A stretch of 64,000 nt of DNA. Origin: Echinometra lucunter (Eukaryota; Echinodermata; Echinoidea; Camarodonta; Echinometridae). The notes under the pieces were generated by a model. It searched no databases and was not told the origin of the DNA. It saw only the letters and a list, made by a program, of their open reading frames with translations. Position numbers and translations under genes: made by a program. This document shows, piece after piece, positions 45,592 through 55,989 of this stretch; within the stretch, counting starts at the first letter, position 1; each line of letters starts with the position of its first letter. Location of the stretch: contig CM057161.1 of NCBI GenBank assembly GCA_029962745.1, forward strand, positions 8,558,357-8,622,356, written 5' to 3'.

Positions 45592-46381
45592 TAATACCAC
45601 TTTCACACCAAACAAATATAACGGAATAAAAGGGTTTTTTGAAAAAAACACTTTGGTATGAACACTCGGCAAAGCGTCATATTTGAAAACGGAATCAAAT
45701 ATTCCGCAATCTACGTGTGAGGTCTATCACTAGGTTTTGAGGTGTTTTGAAAACAGAATATTCCAAATATGACGCTTTATTTTTTGGTATGTACAGAAAA
45801 AAGGAAATAAAGTGGAATGAAATGTCAAAGGTCAACCAGGTTCCCACCAAAAACCTGGAAAATGCGGGAAACGAGTGAAAGCGCGGACCTCTTCGATCGC
45901 AGCGCTAGCGAACTGCATGGATCGGCATGGCAGTGCAGCGTACGCTCGACATCTCAACTTGACTCTATGAAATCTGTGTACATCCTCTCTCTTTTGGATG
46001 ATATTTCTCACAAGAAATACATTGTACATCATAAAGGAAAATGCCATCAACAAAATATGAAACCGAGGATCCATGATGATACAGAAATTTTATGCCTAAA
46101 CTCAGCGATCCAGCGAGAATGATCAGCTCTTTAGACTTGTTTACGTATACGTTGGGTGTTTGTATACCGTGCGCTTATACAGCTAGAGATAGCAAAATGC
46201 ATGGTGGGTAATGACGTATTTCCGCACTCTCTCACACTGTAATATTACGCTTTCGCTCAAAACGGACTTCATTGGTTCAGTGTGAACAGAAACCAGAAGC
46301 GTTTTGGAAGCGTTTTGAAAGTGAAGTGTCATGAAATATAACGGCATGGATATTCCGTTTCGGCAGTGTGAAAACAGTATA
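45592..46381. mobile_element. Candidate ~790-bp DNA element
   Basis: Left end AATACCACTTTCACACC followed by ATATAACGGAAT; right end ATATTCCGTTTC followed by GGCAGTGTGAAAACAGTAT: an imperfect inverted pair. Internal inverted pieces (GCGTCATATTTG and CAAATATGACGC) also occur. Contains no recognisable transposase. Confidence 0.5.
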
Positions 46382-47047
46382 AGTCGAATCTCTAAGGACT
46401 GAGAAAAACGATCGACTTACACGATTTTCGACTTAAGAGATTTATGAATAAGTCGAAGAAAAAAATCGACCTTAGAATAGATACATGTGTACATGTATTA
46501 AGATATCCGCATCTTTGGCGGCATGACGAGGATAAGATTTAGATTTTTGTGATGTAAATAAGTCCTAACATACCTTCGTGTTCACAAAATATGACTAATT
46601 CCTGTTCTATGTGATAATGATTAAAATTCCAGTGTATATAATCCTTGAATTCGTGGCTTGTATTTGTTTTTGCAAATGAATGAGCGTGCATGCTCACCAT
46701 GCACGTGCCTGTGATTTCTAGCTCTGTTTGTGATGTGATCGAGGTCAGCAGCACCTGGCCTGGGAAGTGAGTGGAGTCGAGAGCAGGGTCAAAGGAATGA
46801 AGGTGTGCTTTGTTGTGGATGTAAAAAATGAAGGAGGATGGGGGCGGGGTAGAGATAGGCTACAGATTTCCTTCTTCTTTCTCTTCATGTTTTTAGCAAT
46901 ACACGTTTCTCATTCAACCAACCACCGTTCCTCCACTTTAAAAAAAAAAAAAAATCGCTCATCATTTTGCTCTCTTCCGTATGCCTAATTCTTTCTCTGG
47001 ATTATGTTGGTTCTTTTTATTTTCCCTCACTCCTGTGTTGTATCTTT

Positions 47048-47520
47048 CTATTTAATATTATCATTAGGATATGCCGATAGTGGAGTTTCAGATTCCGGAT
47101 GAATCCTCCATCCATTGGCTGTGTCACACTGGTAGGTTGGGGGGTAGAAACACAAGTTCAATATTTTCCAGTGTGACATTAGGGTGGGCCGGGCAGTTGT
47201 CAACAACCATGGCAATCTTCCTGCTCTGCCTTCCCATCTTCTTGTCAAGTTTTCGCAGCCAACTCTCAAAGAGACCGCTGTTAATCCATGCTTTCTTGTT
47301 TGCCTCATATTCAAGTGGAAGTTTTTTGACATTTTTGAATGCTCGCGGCCTCTTACTCTTTCCTATTACTAACAGCAGCATTTTATCACGTCCGTCCATA
47401 TTAGCACATACAAGGGCGGTGATACGTGTTTTAGACTGCTTGCCGCCATGGTAAGACCTACCAGTGAATCCTCGTGATTTTTCTGGCAACATCTGCCAGA
47501 AGATGCCTGTTTCATCAGCA
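47048..47520 (-). pseudogene. Tigger/pogo-type transposase fragment (DDE domain)
   Basis: The frame from 47520 reads ADETGIFWQMLPEKSRG, then KTRITALVCANMDGRDKMLL and IAMVVDNCPAHP, which matches the DDE_1 domain of Tigger/pogo and TIGD proteins: DE-T-G near the first Asp and DNCPAH around the second. After LVFLPPNLPV a frameshift near 47130 moves the next family block (TQPMDGGFIRNLKLHYR) to another frame. The N-terminal helix-turn-helix half is absent, replaced by an ATT-rich microsatellite from 47521. Inactive. Confidence 0.85.
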
Positions 47521-47600
47521 TTATTGCTAATATTATCATTATTGCTAATATTATCATTATTGTTAATATTATTATTATGAATATTATTATCATTAGATGT
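47521..47600. repeat. ATT/ATC-rich microsatellite
   Basis: Imperfect repeats of TTATTGCTAATATTATCA and shorter ATT units, directly abutting the truncated 5' side of the Tigger fragment. Confidence 0.6.
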
Positions 47601-47774
47601 ATTGATAATATATTTCCATTCCTAGTAATCAAGTATAAATACCATAATATAATCAAGAACATTAGAAACAGGGGATTCACATTGCCATTGTATAAGCTGG
47701 TCCATAACATCAATTAATCATCATCACTGGTGATATGTCAGTGTGACATGTCCGTTATAGAAAAAGTCCATCAT

Positions 47775-47990
47775 TCACCATTCTTTCCTGTCTTGAGCTT
47801 TTATATTAGTTTCCTGGTAAGTGTTTCCATTCATGATCATGTCCAACATCTTTGTTCTTTGGCCTCCACACATTCTTTTCCCATCTACTCTACCTTCAAT
47901 CATGTTAAGCATCATGTTATCGTGTCTCAGTATGTGACCGATCCATGTTCGTTGTCTGTCTTTAATCTCGTCCTGGAGGCTTTGCATTTC
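47775..47990 (-). pseudogene. C-terminal fragment of a LINE reverse transcriptase
   Basis: Reads DRQRTWIGHILRHDNMMLN, EGRVDGKRMCGGQRTKMLD and AQDRKEW, the conserved tail of RTE/Jockey-like LINE ORF2 proteins. Only this end remains. Confidence 0.75.
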
Positions 47991-48610
47991 TCCTGCTATA
48001 ACATCAATTAATACATCTTTTATATTAGTCTATTGTTATTCGTTTGAACTATGAATGCATTAGAAAATTATATACTATTAGATGGGAAATTATATTGTCA
48101 AAAGCAAAAAGAAGCACATCAATTCATGTAACATAATGTATCATGTAAAAATGAAATCAATAATTACATCAGTATTGATCATAAAGTAAGTCTCTAGCAG
48201 CAATTTTCAAAGAAGTTGCAAATATTTTTGCAGATTAATTTGTCTCATTTATGCTACATTGCAATGACCAAGTTCAGCTAAGATATGTAACATTAATGGG
48301 GTACAGTTTGTGATGAGATATTGTGTTTTTAATAGTGAAAGTTGAAAAGTGTTACAATCTGATCTGGATTTATCATGTAATACTGAAAATAAAATTAGTC
48401 TATAATTCAATTAACATCATTGTGATGACAGTGATCCCGCTCTTAAAGTGAGTACACAATGGTAATTTTCTTTTTTGATATATGATCGAGAATAGAATTC
48501 TAAGAAAAATTACATTAGAAATATGAGGATTTTCAATCGAAGTCAATACATTTTGGCTAATTTTCTCATAAAAAGTCAAGAGCTGACCAAAAATGTACAA
48601 TATGTATTAT

Positions 48611-48690
48611 ACCTTGCGCGCATTTTGCTAGAATTGCGCGACAAGGTACCCACTTTGACGTCATTTGGATGTCAAAGTGGGTACCCAGTT
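48611..48690. repeat. Two adjacent hairpin-forming palindromes
   Basis: ACCTTGCGCGC pairs imperfectly with GCGCGACAAGGT (48611-48648); then GGTACCCACTTTGAC (48645-48659) pairs exactly with GTCAAAGTGGGTACC (48671-48685) across an 11-base loop. Probably a foldback element remnant. Confidence 0.6.
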
Positions 48691-49009
48691 GAAAGTGGGT
48701 CACAGCTGAGGGGTCAAAAATATCCTGAAATCTTACCACATTGGGGGTTTCCTTGGCAACACGACTTTTTAAAAAACTTTAGGCAGATGATTTTCTGCTA
48801 ATAAAATCATGCTCTTTTAAATGAGCTAACATTGTTTCAGCATTGGGTACCCCCTTGAACTGTTATGATGTCAGATTTATGGAAGAAATATGGCTTAGGG
48901 AGATTCGACATTGATATTCGATTAAGCCTTGCTTTAGAAAACAGTCCACATATACAGCTATCATTCTGGAATTTAAAAAAATGTATACAGGTTTACTATT
49001 AATGCAACC

Positions 49010-50120
49010 TGGAAAATGTAAACTCTGAACAAAATTAAATAATCCAATTTTGAAGCATATCCAAATAATGAATCTACCCTGCTTAGATTAGGAGTAATGG
49101 GACAGTATTCTATATTCTTCCTCAATGACTTAAAATCAAATCACTCCAAATTTCATGAACATCACCTGCAGGCACTATAGATATTGTCCTTCAAAACATT
49201 GATATGACTTCTCAGATTCCTAGAAGAGAAATAAGTGATTGGCCATGATAATGGATGTTTTCTTATGAAAAGCAAGGAAACATTGCCTTTTCCAGGACTG
49301 CTCTAAAATGAAAGTAGTCTCAGAAAACGGTAAATATTGTTAAATACAGTTCATGTAAGTAGAAAATAGCGACAAGTTCTCATCAGAACTAGTCAACTTT
49401 ATGCACATTTACTGCTCATCACTTAATTCATCTCAAAACATCGAAATATTTCTGTTCTGCTTTGTCTCCAAAACATCAATGATGAGTCCTCTACCCTGCT
49501 TAGACTAATATATAAAGTGGCAATCACTAAACTTATCCTGTACCTTTTTTTCAGAATAAATTAACATCACTCAGAAGGCTAGCATGTCATCTCGGATTCC
49601 TAGAAGAGAAATAAGTGGTTGGCCATGAGAATGGCCATTTTCTTATGGAAAGCAAGTAAACATTGCCTTTTCCAATATTCTAAGGATCTGATCGATGATG
49701 GCAGAGGAAGTCCTCCTTGTGATGTAGCCTGTAGAGCAATTTCATTGACAAGCCTGTGTGTCCTTTTTTTCAGTTGACAGTGAAATCTCTTTACAATAGC
49801 TGCAAAATCTATTTATACCGATCCCCAACAATTTATATTCCAAGTTTGGTAGCATACCCAAATATAATCTATCCTGCTTAGATTAAGATATAAAGGGCAA
49901 TATTCTATCATCCTTAATGACTAAAAATTTCATGAACATCACCTGAGGGCACTATAGATATTCATTGTCCTACTAAACAATCCTATGACTTCTCAGATTC
50001 CTAGAAGAGAAAAACACTGTTACCCATGATGATGGCTACTTGTATTTTGTTAAAAGAAATATATAACATCATCTTTTTCAAGATTCTAAGGACTGGATCT
50101 GTCACTGTTTTCAAATAAAA
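49010..50120. repeat. Three diverged ~390-bp tandem repeats
   Basis: CTCAGATTCCTAGAAGAGAA recurs at 49211, 49591 (CTCGG) and 49992, and CTACCCTGCTTAGA-like phrases recur at about 49075, 49490 and 49870. Each unit also has TGGCCATGAxAATGG and TTGCCTTTTCCA blocks. No coding potential. Confidence 0.75.
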
Positions 50121-50689
50121 TTAGCTTCTGGAAATGAATCAAATTGTGTAAATAGCACAGAATATTGGAGCAATACTTTTAAAAATGTGTGTACATTAAG
50201 TGCTTCCTCTGGAATGTTGAAAGCTATGGCATGTTGTTAATGAATATACATGTATCTTAAATCTACACTCATACTTAACCTCTTCCAGAAGTAGGCCCTT
50301 CTTCTGATGTTAACTCATATTGGAGAATCTATTTGCAAGTTCTGGCTGAAGAATGACAGGAGTAGATCCCTGGCAGAGACTGACAAGGTCAGCATACTTC
50401 TCCTGTGAAAGTCTTGGTCTAGTCTCATACAGTTGTCCTGGTAGTTGCGCAGTCTGACTTGGATTTCTACGACGACCCTGACCTACAGAAAGTGCATAGA
50501 AATGTTGCTGTAAGTGTGAAATCTTGAAAAAGATCTGCATTGGACACTCCTTCTTTATCTGAACCTGTTTGAAGTTGGTCCGGTCTACAGGAACGCCTTC
50601 CTCTGATGTCCTGGTTCTGAGAATACCCACATGCTTTGAGTATGATCGCCAGGACAACACATCTTGGGTCCCGACACACTTTCCCCTGT

Positions 50690-52010
50690 AATAATAATAC
50701 TAATACATTTACATTTATTTGGCGCTTAATACAGGCATTTCTAAGCGCACTGTTATCTGTCTATAATTTGATAAGGGAATTGAAATTAAATACCAATACA
50801 AAATTATATAAGAAACCTTGAATAATTTAAAATAGGCATATGAATTAATGAATACCAAAAATCAAAGTTGGTGTGCACCCCTATTGACCGACCCACAACT
50901 GGGACATTCCAGAGAATTATTGAGAAGGTAAGTTTTGAGCAGGGTCTTGAACTGATTCATGGAAGTGGCTCAATGTATATGGGCAGGTAGAGAATTCCAG
51001 AGTGAAGGGGAAATTGTAGAAAAAGCACGATCACCATATTTTGTGGAAGTGCGAGGTCCAGGAGTTATCTGCATTGTAGAGGATGAACGGAGAGGTCTTG
51101 AGGAAGTACTGGAACGTAAAGAAATGAGATCTGTGAGATACTTGGGGGCTTGCACATTCAGAATTTTGTATGTGAGGAGAAGAACTTTAAAAGATATGCG
51201 GTGATGTATTGGAAGCCATTGGAGAGAACGCAGGATTGGGGATATGGGCTCAGATTTCCTCGAGAGGGAGACGAGTCTCGCAGCAGAAATCTGTACCCTT
51301 TGGAGTGGAAGTAAGTGTGTATTAGGGAGGTTAGAAAATATGGAGTTACAATAATCTAGGTGGCAGGAGACGAAAGCATGCGTTAATTTGGCAGTTGTGG
51401 GTCGGTCAAGTAGTTTTCTGATCTTCCCGATTTTGAACATTCCAAAGGATGTAGATTTACAAATATGCTTAATATGCTGTTGCATAGTGAGATTTTTGTC
51501 AATCAACAAACCAAGATCACGTACCTATTCACTACTCTTAGAGAAACATTATCAGTAACCAAGTCCGGAAATGAATCAGTGTTTCTAAATTTAGAAGATA
51601 TATGAATCATCTCAGAATTTTGTTCATTGAGACAAAGCCTGTTGTTTGAGGACCAGATTTTGATGTCCTCAAGGCAATTGTACAGTTTTTGAGCTACTTC
51701 GATCTTTTCACTTGGTTTTAATGTAACATAAATCTGTGTATCGTCAGCATACACTATATGCTGAACACCTTGGTGAGATTCAATAACTTTAGACAATGGA
51801 CTGGTATAGAGAAGGAAAAGAAGTGGCCCGACCACGGAACCTTGCGGAACCCCACAAAGCGTGTCATTAATGATAAGTCATTGAGTATGGCAGTGAAGAT
51901 ATGAACAGATCCACTCGAGAACAGTTCCAGAGATGAAGAAATCATTTTTGAGGCGGTGAAGTAACAAATTGTGATCGATAGTGTCAAAAGCAGCTGGGGC
52001 TGGGTTTGAC
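50690..52010 (-). mobile_element. 5'-truncated LINE with reverse transcriptase, inserted in the gene above
   Basis: Starts (minus strand) at AFDTIDHNLLLHRLKNDF near 51990, then [24 protein letters not shown] sequence and the catalytic box [10 protein letters not shown] (near 51755), and ends with PLQRVQISAARLVSL, LRSLQWLPIHHRISFKVLL and LWNSLPAHI (CR1/L2-like C-terminus). The 3' end is TTAAGCGCCAAATAAATGTA and an ATT tail at 50690-50745. Frameshifts near 51835 and 51510. The catalytic YADD is intact but the rest is not. Confidence 0.85.
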
Positions 52011-52529
52011 CTGGCCCCTTGGATAATAAGGGAAAGTTGAATGGGGTGCATGATTTCGTGTGATTTTGAGAGCCTTTTCTCGTTGGAGTGGACAGAATCA
52101 CACTCACTTTGCCCATGACATTTTTCGAAACAGTGAAAGATAACTGTTCTAACATTAACTGACTCCTTTAGGAATGCCATGGCCATTCCCGTCAAGACCG
52201 AATTTCGATTTTGCCCTCCACATCCATCACTTTACAGGTCTACTGTATGCACACCCTTTCTATCAACCTCTCTCAGATAATCCAAAAGGTATGAAGCTAT
52301 CTCATTGGACCCTCTCTTTTGTGATTGTTTCACTTTCACTGGACAGGTAACAAATCCCATCCCTAGTTTTGAGGTCATACACTGTAAGGTTATAGCATGC
52401 CAGACGCCTTTTGTAGAGGATTTCATTTCTCTTTGACTTTGGCAAGTACATTACTTGCTGAAGGTCAAATATAGCACTGGCATACTGCTCATGTCTAACT
52501 GCCTTGTCCTTACTCTGCATCTTTAACCC

Positions 52530-53040
52530 ATTCGTGACAGGAATTATTTAAAGCCTAATTTGATCAGCTTTTATTCTTCAAATTGGCAACACCAACATTT
52601 TTATTTTATTGCTACATTTTTCTTATAAAACGTCATGTTTCTGAAATGACTATAAATTGACAGAAATTACGATGAGAAGTCAAAAAGTTGCCAATTTAAG
52701 AATTTTAATGCTTATTTTCCTTTAAAAAATTTTCAGCATCAAACAACAAATATTGACGCAACCAAAATGGGCACAGTTTGTGTAGAATTTTTTGCTCTTT
52801 CTGCTCATGTATTTGGTATGATTTTTAGGGCTTTGCATCAAAAGATATTAGGCCAAACCACAAAATGTGGACCTCTGTCACAAATGGGTTAGAGCCCTAA
52901 CCTTTTCTACTTCGGCCCTGTGGGCATTGTATTCTTCTTGTAGTTCATCTTTGAGGGGAACCTTGTGCATTCATGTAGTTCCCACACAATCCACACATGT
53001 CTTTTTTTGATTTGTGGATCTAATCATCTTCTGCAGTTTC
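52530..53040. other. Non-coding part of the decayed transposase-like gene
   Basis: AT-rich; no block of the family was recognised here, so it may be an intron or decayed coding sequence. Contains near 52890 a TGTCACAAATGGGTTAGAG phrase matching the inverse of AACCCATTCGTGACA at 52525, suggesting a foldback element of about 370 bases. Confidence 0.4.
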
Positions 53041-53440
53041 ATGATTTTGCTGTAGGTACTGTGTGATGCACAATTTCCATATTCCTTCAGAAACATTTAT
53101 ACATTACTGCCTTGGTTAGGTCTGGAGCAACATAGGTGTAACCAGAATTTGCTCGGCAATAATGAGAGGGTACTCTGGGAAATGTTTTGCAAGTGAGCGA
53201 CTATCTTTTCTTTTTGTGTGGGGTCCAGATTTTGTTTTTCCCCTCGCCTTTCTTTTTCCATTGTACCAGTCTTGTTATTGGATTTTGCCAAGACTGTTCT
53301 CACTTGACGGGTACTTATCCTGAGCACGCTTAGGAATGTCTTCTGGCACACTGGCAATTTATGGCCAGAATTGATGGGACTGGGCAGAAAATAGGACATG
53401 TTCTTCCGTTTACCTTTGTTAGGAGAAATATTAATATGCC

Positions 53441-53940
53441 NNNNNNNNNNNNNNNNNNNNNNNNNNNNNNNNNNNNNNNNNNNNNNNNNNNNNNNNNNNN
53501 NNNNNNNNNNNNNNNNNNNNNNNNNNNNNNNNNNNNNNNNNNNNNNNNNNNNNNNNNNNNNNNNNNNNNNNNNNNNNNNNNNNNNNNNNNNNNNNNNNNN
53601 NNNNNNNNNNNNNNNNNNNNNNNNNNNNNNNNNNNNNNNNNNNNNNNNNNNNNNNNNNNNNNNNNNNNNNNNNNNNNNNNNNNNNNNNNNNNNNNNNNNN
53701 NNNNNNNNNNNNNNNNNNNNNNNNNNNNNNNNNNNNNNNNNNNNNNNNNNNNNNNNNNNNNNNNNNNNNNNNNNNNNNNNNNNNNNNNNNNNNNNNNNNN
53801 NNNNNNNNNNNNNNNNNNNNNNNNNNNNNNNNNNNNNNNNNNNNNNNNNNNNNNNNNNNNNNNNNNNNNNNNNNNNNNNNNNNNNNNNNNNNNNNNNNNN
53901 NNNNNNNNNNNNNNNNNNNNNNNNNNNNNNNNNNNNNNNN
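53441..53940. other. Assembly gap (500 N)
   Basis: Exactly 500 undetermined bases, a conventional scaffold gap. Its real size is unknown. It lies just beyond the N-terminal side of the decayed transposase-like gene. Confidence 1.
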
Positions 53941-54435
53941 AACAAAGATTGTTACAGTGATGATCATGATAACTTTGGTGGTGATAATAATAATGACAAT
54001 AATTATGATACTGTTACTACTACCACTACACTATACTACTGCTACTACTACTACTATTTCTACAGCTAGTCTTCTAACAATTGCAATTCGAACCGAGAAT
54101 CTTAGACAAGTGAGCCACAGCCCGATGACGTAGCTAAAATATGGCACGAATGAATACAGATGAAATAAAACTTTATATTATGTACACATAAGCCTTCACG
54201 CATATAATGAACATTAACAATAATTAACATTTTGTGATCAGGTAACATATCACAAAATGTTAATTATTCCAACATATACAAGTATCCCAAAGCATTCGCT
54301 CGGATCCAGCTGAGGTGTGCGGCAGGTCATTGTTCGAAACTCATCTGCCACCAACAAAGGAATTAATTAGTGAGGGTTGAAGATTTGTCAAATCTGTCGG
54401 TTAAGCGAATTTGGAGTCGCCGAAACCACTGGCCC

Positions 54436-54506
54436 GTCTCCGTGGTCTAGTGGTTAAGGCATTGGCGTTCATAGCCAAAGGCCCGGGTTCGATTCCCGGC
54501 GGAGAC
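54436..54506 (+). tRNA. tRNA with anticodon UCA (opal suppressor type), copy 1
   Basis: A 71-nt cloverleaf: acceptor GTCTCCG pairs with CGGAGAC; D arm GTCT/AGGC with loop AGTGGTTA; anticodon stem TTGGC/GCCAA with loop GTTCATA; 4-base variable region; T arm CCGGG/CCCGG with loop TTCGATT. All stems pair. U33 is in place, so positions 34-36 (54469-54471) are TCA, which reads UGA. The body resembles a glutamate tRNA. It lacks the long variable arm of selenocysteine tRNA. A TTTTTT run starts two bases after the tRNA and would terminate Pol III. Position 37 is T where a purine is usual, so function is uncertain. Confidence 0.75.
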
Positions 54507-54835
54507 ATTTTTTCAACCTTTGCAAAAATTTCCAAAATGGTAGGACAGCTCTGGGGAACTTTGATTCATGCTACGCTATTATTCTCTCAATTGTCTCACA
54601 TGTATTTATTTCCATGAGAGTTGCCAAAGCTGTTGTATATGTTACCTGATCACAAAATGTTAATTATTCCAACATATACAAGTATCCCAAAGCATTCACT
54701 CGGATCCAGCTCAGGTGTGCGGCAGGTCATTGTTCGAAACTCATCTGCCACCAACAAAGGAATTAATTAGTGAGGGTTGAAGATTTGTCAAATCTGTCGG
54801 TTAAGCGAATTTGGAGTCGCCGAAACCACTGGCCC

Positions 54836-54906
54836 GTCTCCGTGGTCTAGTGGTTAAGGCATTGGCGTTCATAGCCAAAGGCCCGGGTTCGATTCCCGGC
54901 GGAGAC
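54836..54906 (+). tRNA. tRNA with anticodon UCA (opal suppressor type), copy 2
   Basis: Identical in sequence to copy 1 and 400 bases downstream, in the second duplication unit; anticodon at 54869-54871. Followed by the same T-run terminator. Confidence 0.75.
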
Positions 54907-55051
54907 ATTTTTTCAACCTTTGCAAAAATTTCCAAAATGGTAGGACAGCTCTGGGGAACTTTGATTCATGCTACGCTATTATTCTCTCAATTGTCTCACA
55001 TGTATTTATTTCCATGAGAGTTGCCAAAGCTGTTGTATATGTTACTTGATC

Positions 55052-55052
<1 letters not shown>

Positions 55053-55124
<72 letters not shown>

Positions 55125-55131
55125 TGAGAAT
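55053..55131. repeat. (TA)n microsatellite, left
   Basis: A nearly pure TA run with one TATG interruption. With the run at 55363-55404 it brackets a foldback element. Confidence 0.9.
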
Positions 55132-55157
55132 AATTCCCACGTGTTTGATGATTAATA

Positions 55158-55360
55158 ATGTAGACAGTAATAACTTCAAAAAGAGTCGAAGATACGCCAT
55201 ATGTAAATCCAACATTAGCTTTTATTTTATTTTATTGTTTAAACTGTTAACACTGAGGAAGGCCCGAGGCGGGCCGAAAATTCTGAACAATAAAAGCTAA
55301 TGTTGGATTTACACAAGTCATGGCGTATCTTCGACTCTTTTTGAAGTTATTACTGTCTAC

Positions 55361-55362
<2 letters not shown>
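55158..55362. mobile_element. Foldback element between two (TA)n runs
   Basis: AATGTAGACAGTAATAACTT and AAGTTATTACTGTCTACATT are exact inverted copies, and the pairing continues through AAAAAGAGTCGAAGATACGCC and AAATCCAACATTAGCTTTTA. The loop holds GGAAGGCCCGAGGCGGGCCG, itself a small hairpin. Confidence 0.8.

Positions 55363-55404
<42 letters not shown>
55363..55404. repeat. (TA)n microsatellite, right
   Basis: Pure TA run following the right arm of the foldback element. Confidence 0.9.
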
Positions 55405-55406
<2 letters not shown>

Positions 55407-55989
55407 AAAAAAGAGGAGGAAGAAGAATGAAAATAATGCGTGAAGAGAGGGTTGGTCATGCAACTATATAATATCCCCATTTTTTCATTTAAAACGTAAG
55501 TATACTTACCTATGGGTCATCTCCCCCCCCCCCCTGTCAAAATACCCTGGAGCCGCCCCTGCAAATATCATCGATGATGACTACAACGAAGTCTGAATTA
55601 AATACACTGTATAGGCCTACAAGCCTACTATGCTTTGTGTGGGTGTGAGTATGTACGTGCATGTCAGTGATGGGGGAGCTGTAGGGGATAATTTCAAAAG
55701 ATCTCGTCACCTTTTTTTTTTCCTGGTGAGATTTGACTGGCCCGAAAAGTCACTTCAGGATTTAGAGCTGATAGCAGTGTGCATGCTTAATGAATGTACA
55801 CTGTACCATTAGAGCACATACGTGATTTCCACAGGAAAAGTTTTAAGTGTACGGTAAAGCGACATAAAGGCGGCCTGGCCATGCATTGGGAGTTGGGGGG
55901 CATTTCCCCATTGGCCGCGGTCTGAGGGCTGGCTGATATTGGTTGAGAGAGCCGGTCACATAACATTCCGGGGGGGGGGGGGGGCGGGG

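Larger units (their letters stand above)
50310..53400 (-). pseudogene. Decayed transposase-like gene, split by a LINE
   Basis: In minus-strand order: a block with QVRTVLAKSNNKTGTMEKER (53330-53210), a block with KSKRNEILYKRRLACYNLTV and SNEIASYLLDYLREVDRKG (52470-52250), SDGCGGQNRN directly after a TAA stop (about 52225), CHGQSECDSVHS (about 52110), then the LINE, then a block with KISHLQQHFYALSV and ETRPRLSQEKYADLVSLC (50660-50310). I recognise the order as that of a widespread uncharacterised family in aquatic invertebrates that looks like an RNase H-fold (DDE) transposase; family name not known to me. Multiple stops and shifts. Confidence 0.6.
54250..55050 (+). repeat. 400-bp tandem duplication, two copies
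   Basis: Copies at about 54250-54649 and 54650-55050 differ at only a few bases (for example CATTCGCT against CATTCACT, and CTGAGG against CTCAGG). Each carries one tRNA gene. At the left border the end of the unit occurs inverted (AACATTTTGTGATCAGGTAA at 54226), forming a palindrome with the start of copy 1. Confidence 0.92.

Noticed and set aside
45169..45672. 167-codon minus-strand frame
   Set aside because: Phe/Leu/Ser-rich translation of AT-rich low-complexity DNA starting in a retroelement tail; no family resemblance.
51503..51835. Intact LINE ORF
   Set aside because: The YADD box is present but the 5' part of ORF2 is missing and frameshifts separate the remaining pieces.
53097..53945. 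Long open frames spanning the N block
   Set aside because: They are open only because undetermined bases cannot encode a stop. The coding part beyond the gap is just the decayed transposase-like block near 53210-53400.
54436..54506. Selenocysteine tRNA
   Set aside because: The anticodon is UCA, but the gene is 71 nt with a 4-base variable region and a 7-bp acceptor stem, unlike tRNA-Sec (about 90 nt with a long variable arm).
54968..55300. Frame rich in Ile-Tyr across the (TA)n run
   Set aside because: Produced by the TA microsatellite and the foldback arms.
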